NCBI GenBank assembly: GCA_045642465.1
Contig: JAZUIY010000015.1
Coordinates: 496,001 to 560,000, forward strand
Source of the DNA: RUG420 sp045642465
GTDB lineage: Bacteria; Bacillota; Clostridia; Oscillospirales; Acutalibacteraceae
DNA length: 64,000 nucleotides
Direction of reading: 5' to 3'
Each line of letters opens with the position of its first letter. Position 1 is the stretch's first letter. Under the pieces are notes generated by a model. That model had not been told where the DNA came from. It saw only the letters and a list, made by a program, of their open reading frames with translations, and did no database searches. Position numbers and translations under genes: made by a program. Positions 49,484-58,669 of the stretch are shown here, piece by piece.

Positions 49484-51235
49484 ATGAGCATTTTTAATGT
49501 TGTTCAGTTACTTGGCGGCTTGGCTTTCTTCCTGTTTGCAATGACCATTATGTCAAACGGTTTGCAACGTTTGGCTGGTGGCAAACTGGAAAAAATGTTA
49601 AGAAAAGCAACGGCAAAACCACTTATGGCCTTAGGCCTTGGTGCTTTTATTACCGCTGCCATTCAGTCGTCCTCCTCTGTAACTGTAATGCTGGTTGGTT
49701 TGGTAAACTCCGGTATTATGCAATTGGAGCAAGCTGTTCCAGTTATTTTTGGTTGCGAAATTGGTACCACAATTACCTCTTGGATTCTTTCCTTAACCGG
49801 TATAGATGCGGATAATAGCATTCTGCTTCAATTTTTGAAGCCGAAAAACTTTGCTCCGCTCTTTGCTTTGATTGGTGTCATTTTAGCTATGGTGGGAAAA
49901 ACCCAGAAAAGGAAAGACGCCGGATCCATTTTAACCGGTTTTGGTATCCTGATGTATGGCATGGTAATGATGTCCTCTGCAATGGAACCGCTGGCTGAAA
50001 TGCCATCCTTTACCAGTATCTTAGCTCGCTTTAACAATCCTGTTTTGGGTGTTGCAACCGGTATGCTTTTTACCGCTTTAATTCAGTCCTCGGCAGCAAC
50101 ACTTGGTATTCTCCAGGCGCTGTCTTTGAGTAGCACCATTTCCCTTGGCCAGTTGGTCCCGGTTATTATGGGCTTAAATATTGGCACCTGTATTACGGCG
50201 GTTCTTTCTTCCATTGGTACAACCAAAAATGCAAAACGTGTTGCCTGCGTACACGTTGGATTTAACACGGTAGGTACTATTATTTGGTTGACTGTATGGC
50301 TGGTTGCTACTACTTTCTTCATACCGTGGGCCAAGGCTATAGAGGTGAATCCTCTAACGGTTGCCATTGTTCATACCATTTTCAATGGTGGTAATATTAT
50401 TCTTTTGTTTGGTTTCCGTAACTTGCTTTGTAAATTGTCTAGACTGATTATCCGAGACGGTTCTAAGTCCGAAACCGCATTAGACGAACACCTGTTTACC
50501 ATGCCGGCTTTCGCTGTTCGCCGTGCTTTTGAAACCACTTCCAAAATGGGCCGTGTTGCAAAGCGTTCTGTGAATGCTGCCATTGGTATTTTGGAATCCG
50601 GTTCCTTCACAGATGAGGCGGGAGCCAAAGTGGATGGTTACGAAGACCGTCTGGACCACTATGAAGATGACTTGGGAACTTACCTCCTAAAAGTGTCCAA
50701 ATTGGAACTTTCTGAAAAGGATGTAAAAAATACATCGCTCATGATGCATGGCATTACCAACTTTGAACGAATTGGTGACCACGCTGTTGACTTAATGCAT
50801 TCCGCAAAAGAACTTCATGACAAGGAACTGGCTCTTCCGGAAAAGACTGCTGCTGAACTCAAGGTTCTCTATGCAGCTGTTTCTGACCTGGTAGACAAAA
50901 CCGTAGAGTCCTTCCAGCAGGACGACTTGCGCATGGCGAAAACCATAGAACCACTGGAAGACCGTGTAGACAAACTTTCCTACAAGATTAAGGCGCACCA
51001 GATTGACGCTCTTCGGGAAGGTGACACTACCGCTGAAATGGGCTTTATCCTCAGTGACATTTTGACTGCACTGGAACGTATTGGTGACCATTGTTCCAAC
51101 ATTGCTGCCACCATGATTGAGTCCGAAGAAGGGGAATATGACCAGCACGCTTATCTGCAGAACACCAAAGAAGATGCAGACTTTAAGCGCATGTATCAGG
51201 AATACAAAGCCCAGTACAATTTGGACAATATTTGA
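49484..51235 (+). CDS. Na/Pi cotransporter family protein with PhoU-like tail
   Basis: A 583-residue membrane protein. Two inverted Na_Pi_cotrans repeats carry the Q-S-S motifs: A-I-Q-S-S-S-S-V-T near residue 60 and L-I-Q-S-S-A-A-T near 200. The C-terminal about 230 residues form PhoU-like helices with F-E-R-I-G-D-H-A-V-D and L-E-R-I-G-D-H-C-S-N-I-A. Family members move phosphate with sodium or act in regulation of phosphate export. It follows the BY-kinase within nine bases, probably one transcript, though a functional link is not obvious. Confidence 0.92.
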   Translation: MSIFNVVQLLGGLAFFLFAMTIMSNGLQRLAGGKLEKMLRKATAKPLMALGLGAFITAAIQSSSSVTVMLVGLVNSGIMQLEQAVPVIFGCEIGTTITSWILSLTGIDADNSILLQFLKPKNFAPLFALIGVILAMVGKTQKRKDAGSILTGFGILMYGMVMMSSAMEPLAEMPSFTSILARFNNPVLGVATGMLFTALIQSSAATLGILQALSLSSTISLGQLVPVIMGLNIGTCITAVLSSIGTTKNAKRVACVHVGFNTVGTIIWLTVWLVATTFFIPWAKAIEVNPLTVAIVHTIFNGGNIILLFGFRNLLCKLSRLIIRDGSKSETALDEHLFTMPAFAVRRAFETTSKMGRVAKRSVNAAIGILESGSFTDEAGAKVDGYEDRLDHYEDDLGTYLLKVSKLELSEKDVKNTSLMMHGITNFERIGDHAVDLMHSAKELHDKELALPEKTAAELKVLYAAVSDLVDKTVESFQQDDLRMAKTIEPLEDRVDKLSYKIKAHQIDALREGDTTAEMGFILSDILTALERIGDHCSNIAATMIESEEGEYDQHAYLQNTKEDADFKRMYQEYKAQYNLDNI

Positions 51236-51242
51236 GTTTGAA

Positions 51243-51272
51243 AAAAGCCACTGCTTATGCAGTGGCTTTTGT
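51243..51272 (+). terminator. intrinsic terminator between Na/Pi gene and aroQ
   Basis: AAAAGCCACTGC, TTAT, GCAGTGGCTTTT; perfect 12-base stem usable by both convergent genes. Confidence 0.92.
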
Positions 51273-51697
51273 TATTCCTTTAGGGCGTCAATAGCTTCAA
51301 GGTAGCCTTGGAAGCCGTGGCCTTTGATGGTTTGTTTGGCGTAGTAAGAAACGTAGCTGAGGCTGCGGAATGGTTCCCGTTCGTCTATGTCGGAGATGTG
51401 GACTTCAATGGTTGGAATGTTGGTGGCTTTGAGGGCATCCAGGATGGCAACGGAGGTGTGGGTGTATCCACCCGGGTTGATGACAATGCCGTCAAACTTT
51501 TCAAAGAAGGCTTCCTGAATGCGTGTGACAAGGTCTCCTTCATGGTTGCTTTGGAAGAAGGTAACGGATATGTCTTCTGCCTTACACTTGTCTTCAATGA
51601 GGGCGTAGAGGTCCTTGAGGGTACTCTTGCCGTAGATGTCAGGTTCTCTGATACCTAGCATGTTTAAGTTAGGCCCATTGATGACCAGGATTTTCAT
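51272..51697 (-). CDS. aroQ: type II 3-dehydroquinate dehydratase
   Basis: A 141-residue enzyme of the shikimate pathway, converting 3-dehydroquinate to 3-dehydroshikimate. Motifs: N-G-P-N-L-N-M-L-G-I-R-E-P-D-I-Y-G (with the catalytic Tyr region), S-N-H-E-G-D-L, N-P-G-G-Y-T-H-T-S and E-V-H-I-S-D. The ATG at 51697 is chosen with GGAGGAATG upstream. Length matches the family. Confidence 0.96.
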   Translation of the reverse strand: MKILVINGPNLNMLGIREPDIYGKSTLKDLYALIEDKCKAEDISVTFFQSNHEGDLVTRIQEAFFEKFDGIVINPGGYTHTSVAILDALKATNIPTIEVHISDIDEREPFRSLSYVSYYAKQTIKGHGFQGYLEAIDALKE

Positions 51698-51766
51698 TGA
51701 GCATTCCTCCAACAAATTGATATAATGATTTTAGCATAATTATTTTGGAATAGGGAGGAAAATTCA

Positions 51767-52615
51767 ATGAACATTTACATGTACAAAAAGCTGAATGACT
51801 GGATTTCCACCAACAATGAAATGATGGTATCGGAATTCATTTTCAAAGGCTCTGAAAAGACCGTGTTGATGGACACCGGTATGGATTTCTTTAATCTTTC
51901 TGACTTCATTGCTAAGAAGACCGGGGATGCCGACTACATGGTTGTAAACAGCCATTTCCATCCGGACCATTCCAACGGGAACCACAACTTCTCCAAGGTT
52001 TATATTGGGGCAAAGGATGTTCCAACCTTCACCACAGATGACTGTTATTACAAGCTGGTAGATGACATTAGCACTGCTTTGTATGCCGGAATTAAGTCTA
52101 AGCTTGTGAAGAAAGTTTTGGAAAAGGTAGTGGACAAAGCTTTGATGACCAAGGCCGGTGACACGGAATATGTTCCGCTTTATGACGGGGATGTCATTGA
52201 TTTGGGAGACAAGAAACTCATTGTAAAAGACTTCCCAGGTCACACTCCAGGTTCCATTACATTCCTGGATCCGGAAGACAAAACCATTTTTGCAGGGGAT
52301 GCCTGCAACATGGGCTTCTGGGCATTTACCAACCCAGACCTGAACCTGCATGATTATGCCAATACGGCTCGTGCATACTATGAAGACGTGAAGAAGCTTG
52401 GGTACAAGAAAATGTGGGGTTCTCATGTACCGTTCTCCAACAAGATTAGCTTCATTAAAGACAATGCCAAATGGTTTGACCAATTGACGCCGGACCAGGC
52501 ACTGGTTCAGATTAATGTCCCAGGCGGACGCTCTCCACTTTGCATTGCGGTTCACCCAAATTTGAAGCATGGCACATTTGCTTCCTTCTACTGGGCACAT
52601 CAGTGTGGTAACTAA
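51767..52615 (+). CDS. MBL-fold metallohydrolase
   Basis: A 282-residue metallo-beta-lactamase-fold protein. The metal motif is H-F-H-P-D-H (residues about 64-69) in V-N-S-H-F-H-P-D-H-S-N-G-N; further ligands are in F-P-G-H-T-P-G-S, F-A-G-D-A-C and W-G-S-H-V-P. There is no signal peptide, so it is cytoplasmic. The natural substrate cannot be told. It is monocistronic, starts 70 bases from divergent aroQ, and has GGGAGG before the ATG. Confidence 0.9.
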   Translation: MNIYMYKKLNDWISTNNEMMVSEFIFKGSEKTVLMDTGMDFFNLSDFIAKKTGDADYMVVNSHFHPDHSNGNHNFSKVYIGAKDVPTFTTDDCYYKLVDDISTALYAGIKSKLVKKVLEKVVDKALMTKAGDTEYVPLYDGDVIDLGDKKLIVKDFPGHTPGSITFLDPEDKTIFAGDACNMGFWAFTNPDLNLHDYANTARAYYEDVKKLGYKKMWGSHVPFSNKISFIKDNAKWFDQLTPDQALVQINVPGGRSPLCIAVHPNLKHGTFASFYWAHQCGN

Positions 52616-52618
52616 AAT

Positions 52619-52652
52619 AAAAAAGCCTCCCTGTTGGGAGGCTTTTCTTTTT
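52619..52652 (+). terminator. intrinsic terminator between MBL hydrolase and lipase genes
   Basis: AAAAGCCTCCC, TGTT, GGGAGGCTTTT then CTTTTTG. It serves the MBL gene and possibly the convergent lipase gene. Confidence 0.93.
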
Positions 52653-52659
52653 GTTTTAA

Positions 52660-53841
52660 TTACTTAACGTCTGGAAGAGAGTCAGCAAGCTGAACCATGC
52701 CAAGGAAGTATTCCTGATAGTCCTTCTTAGGTTCTAAGAAGCCCATCCAGGAGAAGTGGTCCTTGTGTTCTACCGGCATGTTGTGCCATACGCCTGGTTT
52801 GATTTCCATGCCGTCTACATATTCAACGGATGGCTTGTCAAATGGAGCGGAAGTACAAATGGTGTTAACAGGTCCGTCGGACTTGAACCATTCGGAGTTT
52901 ACGCCGTAGTTGTCTCTCAGGTCGGCATTGTTGAACCAGCCAACGATGAGCTGAGAAATGTGAGCGATTGGGAAGGACTTGAGTTCCATTCTCTGGAACT
53001 TGGTGTTACCAATCTGCTTGGTGCGGCAAGCACGACGAGCGAAGTAGTAGATCTTGTCGGAAGTCTTGGTCATGGAGTTGAACTTAGCAGTGGTCTGTAC
53101 AGACATTTCACCCATGATGTTATCCAGATTGTTCTTGTTGTAAGCAGCAAGCTTTGGCTTCAGTTCGCTGATGCTCTGGATGTTCCAGCCAGTGATTTTT
53201 TCAGGATCTTCGGAGATGTCCCAGTGGTCCATCTTCATGTCCCAAAGCTTCATGAATGGGGTCTTACCAAGGATACCACCGAGGATACCTACGCAAACCC
53301 AGTTTACGAAGTTGGACATTGGTTTCGGAGGGAAGGAAGCCATGGTAGTACCGTTGTTGGTACCGGAAAGGGTAGTAGCGGTATGAATCCAATCAGCTTT
53401 TCCGCCGGCGAAGAGTGGAGACAGTTCGTCTGCAGGAGTTCCTTCTCTTTCTTCTGCGGAACCGTGAGCTACCAAGTCGGTGAAAGCAATTACGGTTGGG
53501 CCGCCGAAGGAGTGGCCGATGATGTTGATCTTCTTGCCATTTTCGCCCCAGTCTTTAACAAGACCCGGATAGGTACGGCCATAACGGGCATGACCATATT
53601 TTTCAGAGTGAACTTTACCGAAGTCAACGGTACCACCCTTAATCATGGCATAGAGGATGCAAGCACGGTCCCAAGCGGAGTTCCAGGAACCTACGTTTGG
53701 AGTGTAGGTTTCGTAACCTTTGTCGTTGAGGTACTTTTCAACTGGTCCATGGTATCCACCGAAGTACGGAGAGATGTCATTCAGAATGGAGCCGGTGCCC
53801 CAACCGAAGAAACCATGAACGATAATATTAGGATATTTCAT
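52660..53841 (-). CDS. lipase-like alpha/beta hydrolase
   Basis: A 393-residue hydrolase resembling the staphylococcal/thermoalkalophilic bacterial lipase family. It has P-N-I-I-V-H-G-F-F-G-W-G at the N terminus (oxyanion region), I-I-G-H-S-F-G-G with the nucleophile Ser, and a C-terminal D-H-F-S-W-M-G-F with the probable catalytic His. Unlike the secreted relatives, it begins at the first strand with no signal peptide, so it may be intracellular or exported another way. ATG at 53841 is chosen; a TTG two codons earlier is too near GGGAGG. Confidence 0.85.
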   Translation of the reverse strand: MKYPNIIVHGFFGWGTGSILNDISPYFGGYHGPVEKYLNDKGYETYTPNVGSWNSAWDRACILYAMIKGGTVDFGKVHSEKYGHARYGRTYPGLVKDWGENGKKINIIGHSFGGPTVIAFTDLVAHGSAEEREGTPADELSPLFAGGKADWIHTATTLSGTNNGTTMASFPPKPMSNFVNWVCVGILGGILGKTPFMKLWDMKMDHWDISEDPEKITGWNIQSISELKPKLAAYNKNNLDNIMGEMSVQTTAKFNSMTKTSDKIYYFARRACRTKQIGNTKFQRMELKSFPIAHISQLIVGWFNNADLRDNYGVNSEWFKSDGPVNTICTSAPFDKPSVEYVDGMEIKPGVWHNMPVEHKDHFSWMGFLEPKKDYQEYFLGMVQLADSLPDVK

Positions 53842-53981
53842 TTTCAATTTCCTCCCTAAGAAATTAGTACGCTATTACATTATACGCCCCACTCAGATTT
53901 ATTGTAAATACTGGCTGAGAATGATAAAATGTAGAAAAAGAAACTCCATTTTCGGTAAATAGAACAAAAAGGGGACAACTG

Positions 53982-55526
53982 ATGAAAATCTCTGTGGCCA
54001 TGGCGGCATTTCGAGGGGAAAATTTCATAGAAGAACAGCTTCGTTCCATTCTCGCGCAGCTTCGGGAAGGGGACGAAATTATTGTTTCCGACGACGAACC
54101 GGGTGGAGAAACCGAAGCCATTGTACGACGCATGGCAGAAGCCGACTCCCGCATTCAGTATGTGAAGGGACCGGGCCAGGGCGTCATCCGCAATTTTAGC
54201 CATGCCATTTCTTTGACTTCCGGGGACATCATCTTCTTGGCCGACCAGGACGACGTGTGGCTGCCGGGAAAGGTGGACACCTGTGTTGCTGCTCTGAATA
54301 CGTGCGATTTAGTCCTCCACGACGCTCAAGTAGTAGATGCCAATTTGGTAGAAACAGAGCCTTCCTTCTTTGGCGTACATGGTTCCAAACCGGGGTTCTG
54401 GCAGAATTTGGTGCGCAACTCTTATATGGGCTGCTGCATGGCATTTAAGGCCTCGTTGAAGGCCGACATTTTGCCAATCCCATCTTACGTGCCTATGCAC
54501 GACCAGTGGATTGGCTTGGTGGCAGAACAGAAAGGTTCTGTCTGCTTCCTGCCAAAGCAGCTGATTCAGTACCGGGTGCATGGTGGAAATGTAACGGGAA
54601 GAGCCACATCGCTCACCGAAAAAATAGGTTGGAGAGTAGATATTGCCCACGCTTTGTTTAGCCCTTGCAGACGGAAGAGTGAAGTGTCTTCCGCCTCTGG
54701 AAATGGCGTATCTGCATGTATTGTCACCTATAACAATGAAGATAAAATATACGATGCTGTTCGGAGTATGCTGGACAATGTAAAGGCAAAAGACTTTACA
54801 CTTTACATTGTAGACAACGGCTCTTCCGACAACACCTTATCCATTATTAAGTCTTCCTTTGGGGACGACCCACGGGTGTTCTTAATGGAAACTTATGCCA
54901 ATGATGGGTTTGGCGCAGGACACAACAAGGTGATTCCGCTGCTGAACTCCAAATACCACTGTGTGGTGAATCCGGATATTATCCTGGATTCCGATGTGGT
55001 CAGCATGATGGCGGGGTACATGGATACCCACGCCGACGTGGTGCAGCTTTCTCCGCGAATTCAGTTCCCGGATGGCACCGATCAGGTCTTAGGCAAACGG
55101 ATTCCCCATTTGCCGTACCTGCTGATTAGCCACTTCCGGGACAAAAACGGAGCACCGAATGTGGTCATGCGCCATTACGCCATGCTGGGTAAGTATGACC
55201 GGGGCCTGCCGTTTAAGATCCGCAATGCCACCGGCTGCTTTATGCTGTTCCGGACAGACGTCTTCAAAGAACTGGGGGGCTTCGACCCACGGTACTTTAT
55301 GTACTTTGAAGACTGTGACATTACCCGGGAAATGAACAAGAAGGGGACCGTACTCTTTTATCCGGAGGCTGTGGTTTACCACGCTTGGGAGAGAGGCAGT
55401 TCCTCCAATAAGAAACTGAAGATAATCCATATTCAGAGTATGCTGAAATATTATGTGAAGTGGTACGGCGGACCACTGGCTCCTTTGGGAACCTTTATTT
55501 TGAAGAAATTCGACGTCCGTCCGTAA
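53982..55526 (+). CDS. two-domain GT2 glycosyltransferase (rhamnosyltransferase-like)
   Basis: A 514-residue fusion of two GT2 domains. Domain 1 (1-220) has I-S-V-A-M-A-A-F-R-G, G-P-G-Q-G-V-I-R-N-F and L-A-D-Q-D-D-V-W, as in rhamnosyltransferases. Domain 2 (about 240-514) has A-C-I-V-T-Y-N-N, I-V-D-N-G-S-S-D-N-T and Y-F-E-D-C-D-I, like WbbL-type dTDP-rhamnose transferases. It probably adds two successive sugars at the membrane. The TarI-like and TagF-like genes follow closely, implying one wall-glycopolymer operon. Donor assignment is inference. Confidence 0.88.
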   Translation: MKISVAMAAFRGENFIEEQLRSILAQLREGDEIIVSDDEPGGETEAIVRRMAEADSRIQYVKGPGQGVIRNFSHAISLTSGDIIFLADQDDVWLPGKVDTCVAALNTCDLVLHDAQVVDANLVETEPSFFGVHGSKPGFWQNLVRNSYMGCCMAFKASLKADILPIPSYVPMHDQWIGLVAEQKGSVCFLPKQLIQYRVHGGNVTGRATSLTEKIGWRVDIAHALFSPCRRKSEVSSASGNGVSACIVTYNNEDKIYDAVRSMLDNVKAKDFTLYIVDNGSSDNTLSIIKSSFGDDPRVFLMETYANDGFGAGHNKVIPLLNSKYHCVVNPDIILDSDVVSMMAGYMDTHADVVQLSPRIQFPDGTDQVLGKRIPHLPYLLISHFRDKNGAPNVVMRHYAMLGKYDRGLPFKIRNATGCFMLFRTDVFKELGGFDPRYFMYFEDCDITREMNKKGTVLFYPEAVVYHAWERGSSSNKKLKIIHIQSMLKYYVKWYGGPLAPLGTFILKKFDVRP

Positions 55527-55540
55527 GAAAGGAGAACACC

Positions 55541-56248
55541 ATGGTTGTTGCTGCGGTTATGGCCGGCGGCATTGGAAGCCGCATGGGAGCAGATCTGCCA
55601 AAGCAGTATCTGCCACTTGCCGGAACCCCAATTATTGTCCGCACCACAAGGGTACTGTACGCTTCTTCGGAAGTGGACCATGTCATTGTGCTGGTGCCGG
55701 AAGATTGGGTGGACTACACCACACAGCTCATGTCTCAATCTGGTTTTTCCTCATCTCGTGTTACCGTGCTTTGCGGCGGTACCACGCGGAATGACACCTT
55801 GCAGTGTGCCTTGTCCTTTGTGGATACCCATTACGGTTTGGCCGACAGCATTCTGTTGACCCAGGATGCGGTTCGCCCGTTCCTGACCTTGGACATGGTA
55901 TCTGCCAACATTGCTGCGGCCAAAGAATATGGGTGCTGCAATACGGTGGTTCCGGCTACTGACACCATTATTGAAAGCGTGGACGGCAAGACCATTTCTG
56001 CCGTACCGGACCGTTCGGTCCTTTACCAGGCACAAACTCCGCAGACCTTCAAAGCGGATCAGTTGCAGGTTTATATGGATTCTCTGACAGATTCCGAAAA
56101 AGAAACCTTAACCGACGGCTGTAAGATTTTCCTGCTGAAGGGTGCTCCGGTGCACCTGGTAGAAGGCCACGTCACCAACATGAAAATTACCTACCCAACC
56201 GACATGGCGGTAGCAGAGGCAATCCTCAAGGAGACAGCCCATGAATAA
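55541..56248 (+). CDS. tarI: IspD/TarI-family cytidylyltransferase, probably polyol-phosphate type
   Basis: A 235-residue nucleotidyltransferase. A-A-V-M-A-G-G-I-G-S-R-M-G and P-K-Q-Y-L bind CTP, and Q-D-A-V-R-P-F is closer to the TarI form (x-D-x-V-R-P-F) than to IspD (H-D-A-A-R-P). TarI makes CDP-ribitol from ribitol 5-phosphate; IspD makes CDP-methylerythritol. The overlap with a CDP-polyol phosphotransferase gene supports the TarI role, though no TarJ reductase is in the window. The ATG at 55541 follows AAAGGAG; upstream in-frame ATG lies inside the previous gene. Confidence 0.8.
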   Translation: MVVAAVMAGGIGSRMGADLPKQYLPLAGTPIIVRTTRVLYASSEVDHVIVLVPEDWVDYTTQLMSQSGFSSSRVTVLCGGTTRNDTLQCALSFVDTHYGLADSILLTQDAVRPFLTLDMVSANIAAAKEYGCCNTVVPATDTIIESVDGKTISAVPDRSVLYQAQTPQTFKADQLQVYMDSLTDSEKETLTDGCKIFLLKGAPVHLVEGHVTNMKITYPTDMAVAEAILKETAHE

Positions 56249-57458
56249 AGCAGAAGTAGATGTGCAGCTGAAGGCTGCAGCCATTCAGCATGACGTTTGG
56301 AAAACCCTGCTGAAGAACCTGGTAAAAGACTTTGCCTTCCGGGGTTACGCTTTGCTCTTTAGCTTGGCCGCCTTGCTGCCGGTAAAGAAGAATAGGGTAG
56401 TGCTCTTCTCCTTACACGATGCCAGCTTTACGGATGGCCTTGGAGAAATCGAAACGGAACTGAAGTCCCGTGGCGGGTACGATATTCTCCGTGTAGACCG
56501 TCAGGATTTGTTCCGGGGCAAAAAGGCACTCCTCAAATTTTATTTGGTAGATAACATCCGGATGGCCCGTGCCAAATGGATTTTCTTAAACAACAACTTC
56601 TTCCCGTTTGGGTTTGCCCACTTTAACAAGGACACCAAGGTGGTCCAGGTGTGGCATGGACAGGGCGGCTTTAAAAAGTTTGGCCTGGATATGCCGCAGC
56701 CAAAGCGGGAACGCAAACTGGAGAAACGGGCCTATGCCCATACGGACTATGTGGTTTGCAGCGGCCCGAGCTGTAAACCAATTTACATGTCCGCCTTCGG
56801 CATGGAGGCCCAGCAGGTCATTGACTGTGGGAACCCGGTGCAAGACCAGTATTTCGGAGAACGGGTTTCTCCGGCGGCTTTGGCTGCCAAGCGGGCTGCA
56901 TTTGACGCCCAGTACCCCCAGTGCGCCGGCAAATACCTGGTGCTTTACAGTCCGACCTTCCGGGACGACGGAAGCTCCGTGGTAGAGCACATTGACTTTG
57001 CTCGCCTTCGGGAGGCTTGCAATGCAGGCCTGAGAGCCAAGGGCTCTGACATGGAATGTGCCATTTTGGTTCGCCTTCATCCACACGACGCTTGTTCCCG
57101 TTCCGACTTCTCTCTGCCGGGGGTCGTGAATGTTTGTGCCTATCCAGACAGCAATGAACTTTGTTTTCTTTCCGATGTTATGATTACGGATTACAGTTCC
57201 ATCTGCATGAACATGGCACTTTTGGATAAACCAATGGTGTTCTACGCCTATGATTTATCTGAATTTTCATTAGACCGTGACTTCTATTTTTCGTATGATA
57301 CGGTAGGCGGCCCAATTGTCACCAATATGGATGACCTCTGTGAAGTATTTTCAAAGGGAGACTTTGCAGATGCCAAACGTGCCGCATTTCGGGAGTTACA
57401 TTTTGGAATACCACAGGCTGGGGCCACGTCCCGTCTGCTTGATACCTTAGGTGTCTAA
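56241..57458 (+). CDS. TagF/TarL-like CDP-glycerol/ribitol phosphotransferase
   Basis: A 405-residue member of the CDP-glycerol glycerophosphotransferase family, which transfers glycerol- or ribitol-phosphate to a lipid-linked polymer at the membrane. Signature parts are V-V-Q-V-W-H-G-Q-G-G-F-K-K (catalytic His), R-L-H-P-H-D and D-V-M-I-T-D-Y-S-S-I. It overlaps tarI by eight bases. Length is that of single-domain members. Polyol identity depends on the tarI product. Confidence 0.9.
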   Translation: MNKAEVDVQLKAAAIQHDVWKTLLKNLVKDFAFRGYALLFSLAALLPVKKNRVVLFSLHDASFTDGLGEIETELKSRGGYDILRVDRQDLFRGKKALLKFYLVDNIRMARAKWIFLNNNFFPFGFAHFNKDTKVVQVWHGQGGFKKFGLDMPQPKRERKLEKRAYAHTDYVVCSGPSCKPIYMSAFGMEAQQVIDCGNPVQDQYFGERVSPAALAAKRAAFDAQYPQCAGKYLVLYSPTFRDDGSSVVEHIDFARLREACNAGLRAKGSDMECAILVRLHPHDACSRSDFSLPGVVNVCAYPDSNELCFLSDVMITDYSSICMNMALLDKPMVFYAYDLSEFSLDRDFYFSYDTVGGPIVTNMDDLCEVFSKGDFADAKRAAFRELHFGIPQAGATSRLLDTLGV

Positions 57459-57474
57459 ATAAAGGAGAAAGACT

Positions 57475-58653
57475 ATGAAAATCAACCACAACTTCGACAA
57501 CCTCGTGCCAAACTATCTGTTTGCCGACGTTGCCAGAAAAACCAACGACTATATTGCTGCAAACCCGGACAAGCCGGTCATCCGCATGGGCATTGGCGAT
57601 GTAACCCTTCCACTTCCACCGGTTGTTGTTGACGCTATGAAAAAGGGCGCCGATGACCTGGCCAAGAAGGAAACCTTCAAGGGTTACCCTGACTACGAAG
57701 GCTATGACTTCGTTAGAGAAGCCATTGCAAACTACTATGCTTCCTTCGGCGTAACCGTAGGTGCAGACGAAATTTTAGTTACCGACGGCGCCAAATCTGA
57801 TAGCGCCAACATTGGTGACATTTTTGCAAAGGAAAACACCGTCCTTGTAACGGATCCGGTTTACCCGGTTTACGTGGACTCCAACATCATGGCCGGCCGC
57901 GAAATTATCATTGCGCCATCCACAGAAGCCAACGGCTTCTGTGCAATGCCGGACCCATCCGTTCACGCAGACATCATTTACCTTTGCTCTCCAAACAACC
58001 CAACCGGTGCTACTTACACTTTGGACCAGTTGAAGGTATGGGTTGACTACGCAAACGACAACGACGCCATCATTATTTATGATGCCGCTTACGAACACTT
58101 TATTGTAGATGACTGCCCACGGAGCATCTTCGCCATTCCTGGCGCCCGCACTTGTGCCATTGAGCTTTGCTCCATGTCCAAGACAGCCGGTTTCACCGGC
58201 ACCCGTGGCGGGTACACCGTTATTCCAAAGGAATTGGAACGAGACGGCGTCAACATCTACAAGCTTTGGTACCGCCGTCTGTCCACCAAATATAACGGTG
58301 TGTCTTGGCCGGTACAGTGCGGCATTGCCGCTGCCTTCTCCCCAGAAGGCATCCGCCAGATGGATGAAAATATTGATTATTACCGCAGAAATGCGCAAGT
58401 GATTATGGATACCTTCTCCGACTTAGGTGTATCCTTTACCGGCGGTAAGAACTCCCCATACATTTGGATTCAGTGTCCAAATGGCATGGGCTCCTGGGAA
58501 TTCTTTGACTACCTTTTAGAAAACGCACAGGTAGTTGGTACCCCGGGCGAAGGCTTCGGCGAATGCGGCAAGGGCCGTTTCCGCTTTACCAGCTTTAACT
58601 CTTATGAAAACACTGTAGAAGCAATGAACCGCATTCGGGAGTTGCTGAAATAA
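57475..58653 (+). CDS. dapL: LL-diaminopimelate aminotransferase
   Basis: A 392-residue class I/II PLP aminotransferase that makes LL-diaminopimelate directly from tetrahydrodipicolinate, the short lysine/peptidoglycan route. P-V-I-R-M-G-I-G-D-V-T-L-P-L-P and F-K-G-Y-P-D-Y-E-G are DapL hallmarks, C-S-P-N-N-P-T-G is the fold signature, and S-M-S-K-T-A-G-F-T-G-T-R contains the PLP lysine. Start follows AAAGGAG. An XRE regulator gene follows by 16 bases. Confidence 0.95.
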   Translation: MKINHNFDNLVPNYLFADVARKTNDYIAANPDKPVIRMGIGDVTLPLPPVVVDAMKKGADDLAKKETFKGYPDYEGYDFVREAIANYYASFGVTVGADEILVTDGAKSDSANIGDIFAKENTVLVTDPVYPVYVDSNIMAGREIIIAPSTEANGFCAMPDPSVHADIIYLCSPNNPTGATYTLDQLKVWVDYANDNDAIIIYDAAYEHFIVDDCPRSIFAIPGARTCAIELCSMSKTAGFTGTRGGYTVIPKELERDGVNIYKLWYRRLSTKYNGVSWPVQCGIAAAFSPEGIRQMDENIDYYRRNAQVIMDTFSDLGVSFTGGKNSPYIWIQCPNGMGSWEFFDYLLENAQVVGTPGEGFGECGKGRFRFTSFNSYENTVEAMNRIRELLK

Positions 58654-58669
58654 ACTAGGAAGAAAGAAC

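Noticed and set aside
51764..52600. Minus-strand frame of 278 codons opposite the MBL hydrolase
   Set aside because: Shadow frame; the plus-strand protein carries the H-x-H-x-D-H motif.
52756..53859. Plus-strand frame of 367 codons opposite the lipase gene
   Set aside because: No motifs or ribosome binding site; the minus-strand lipase has G-H-S-F-G-G and a good start.
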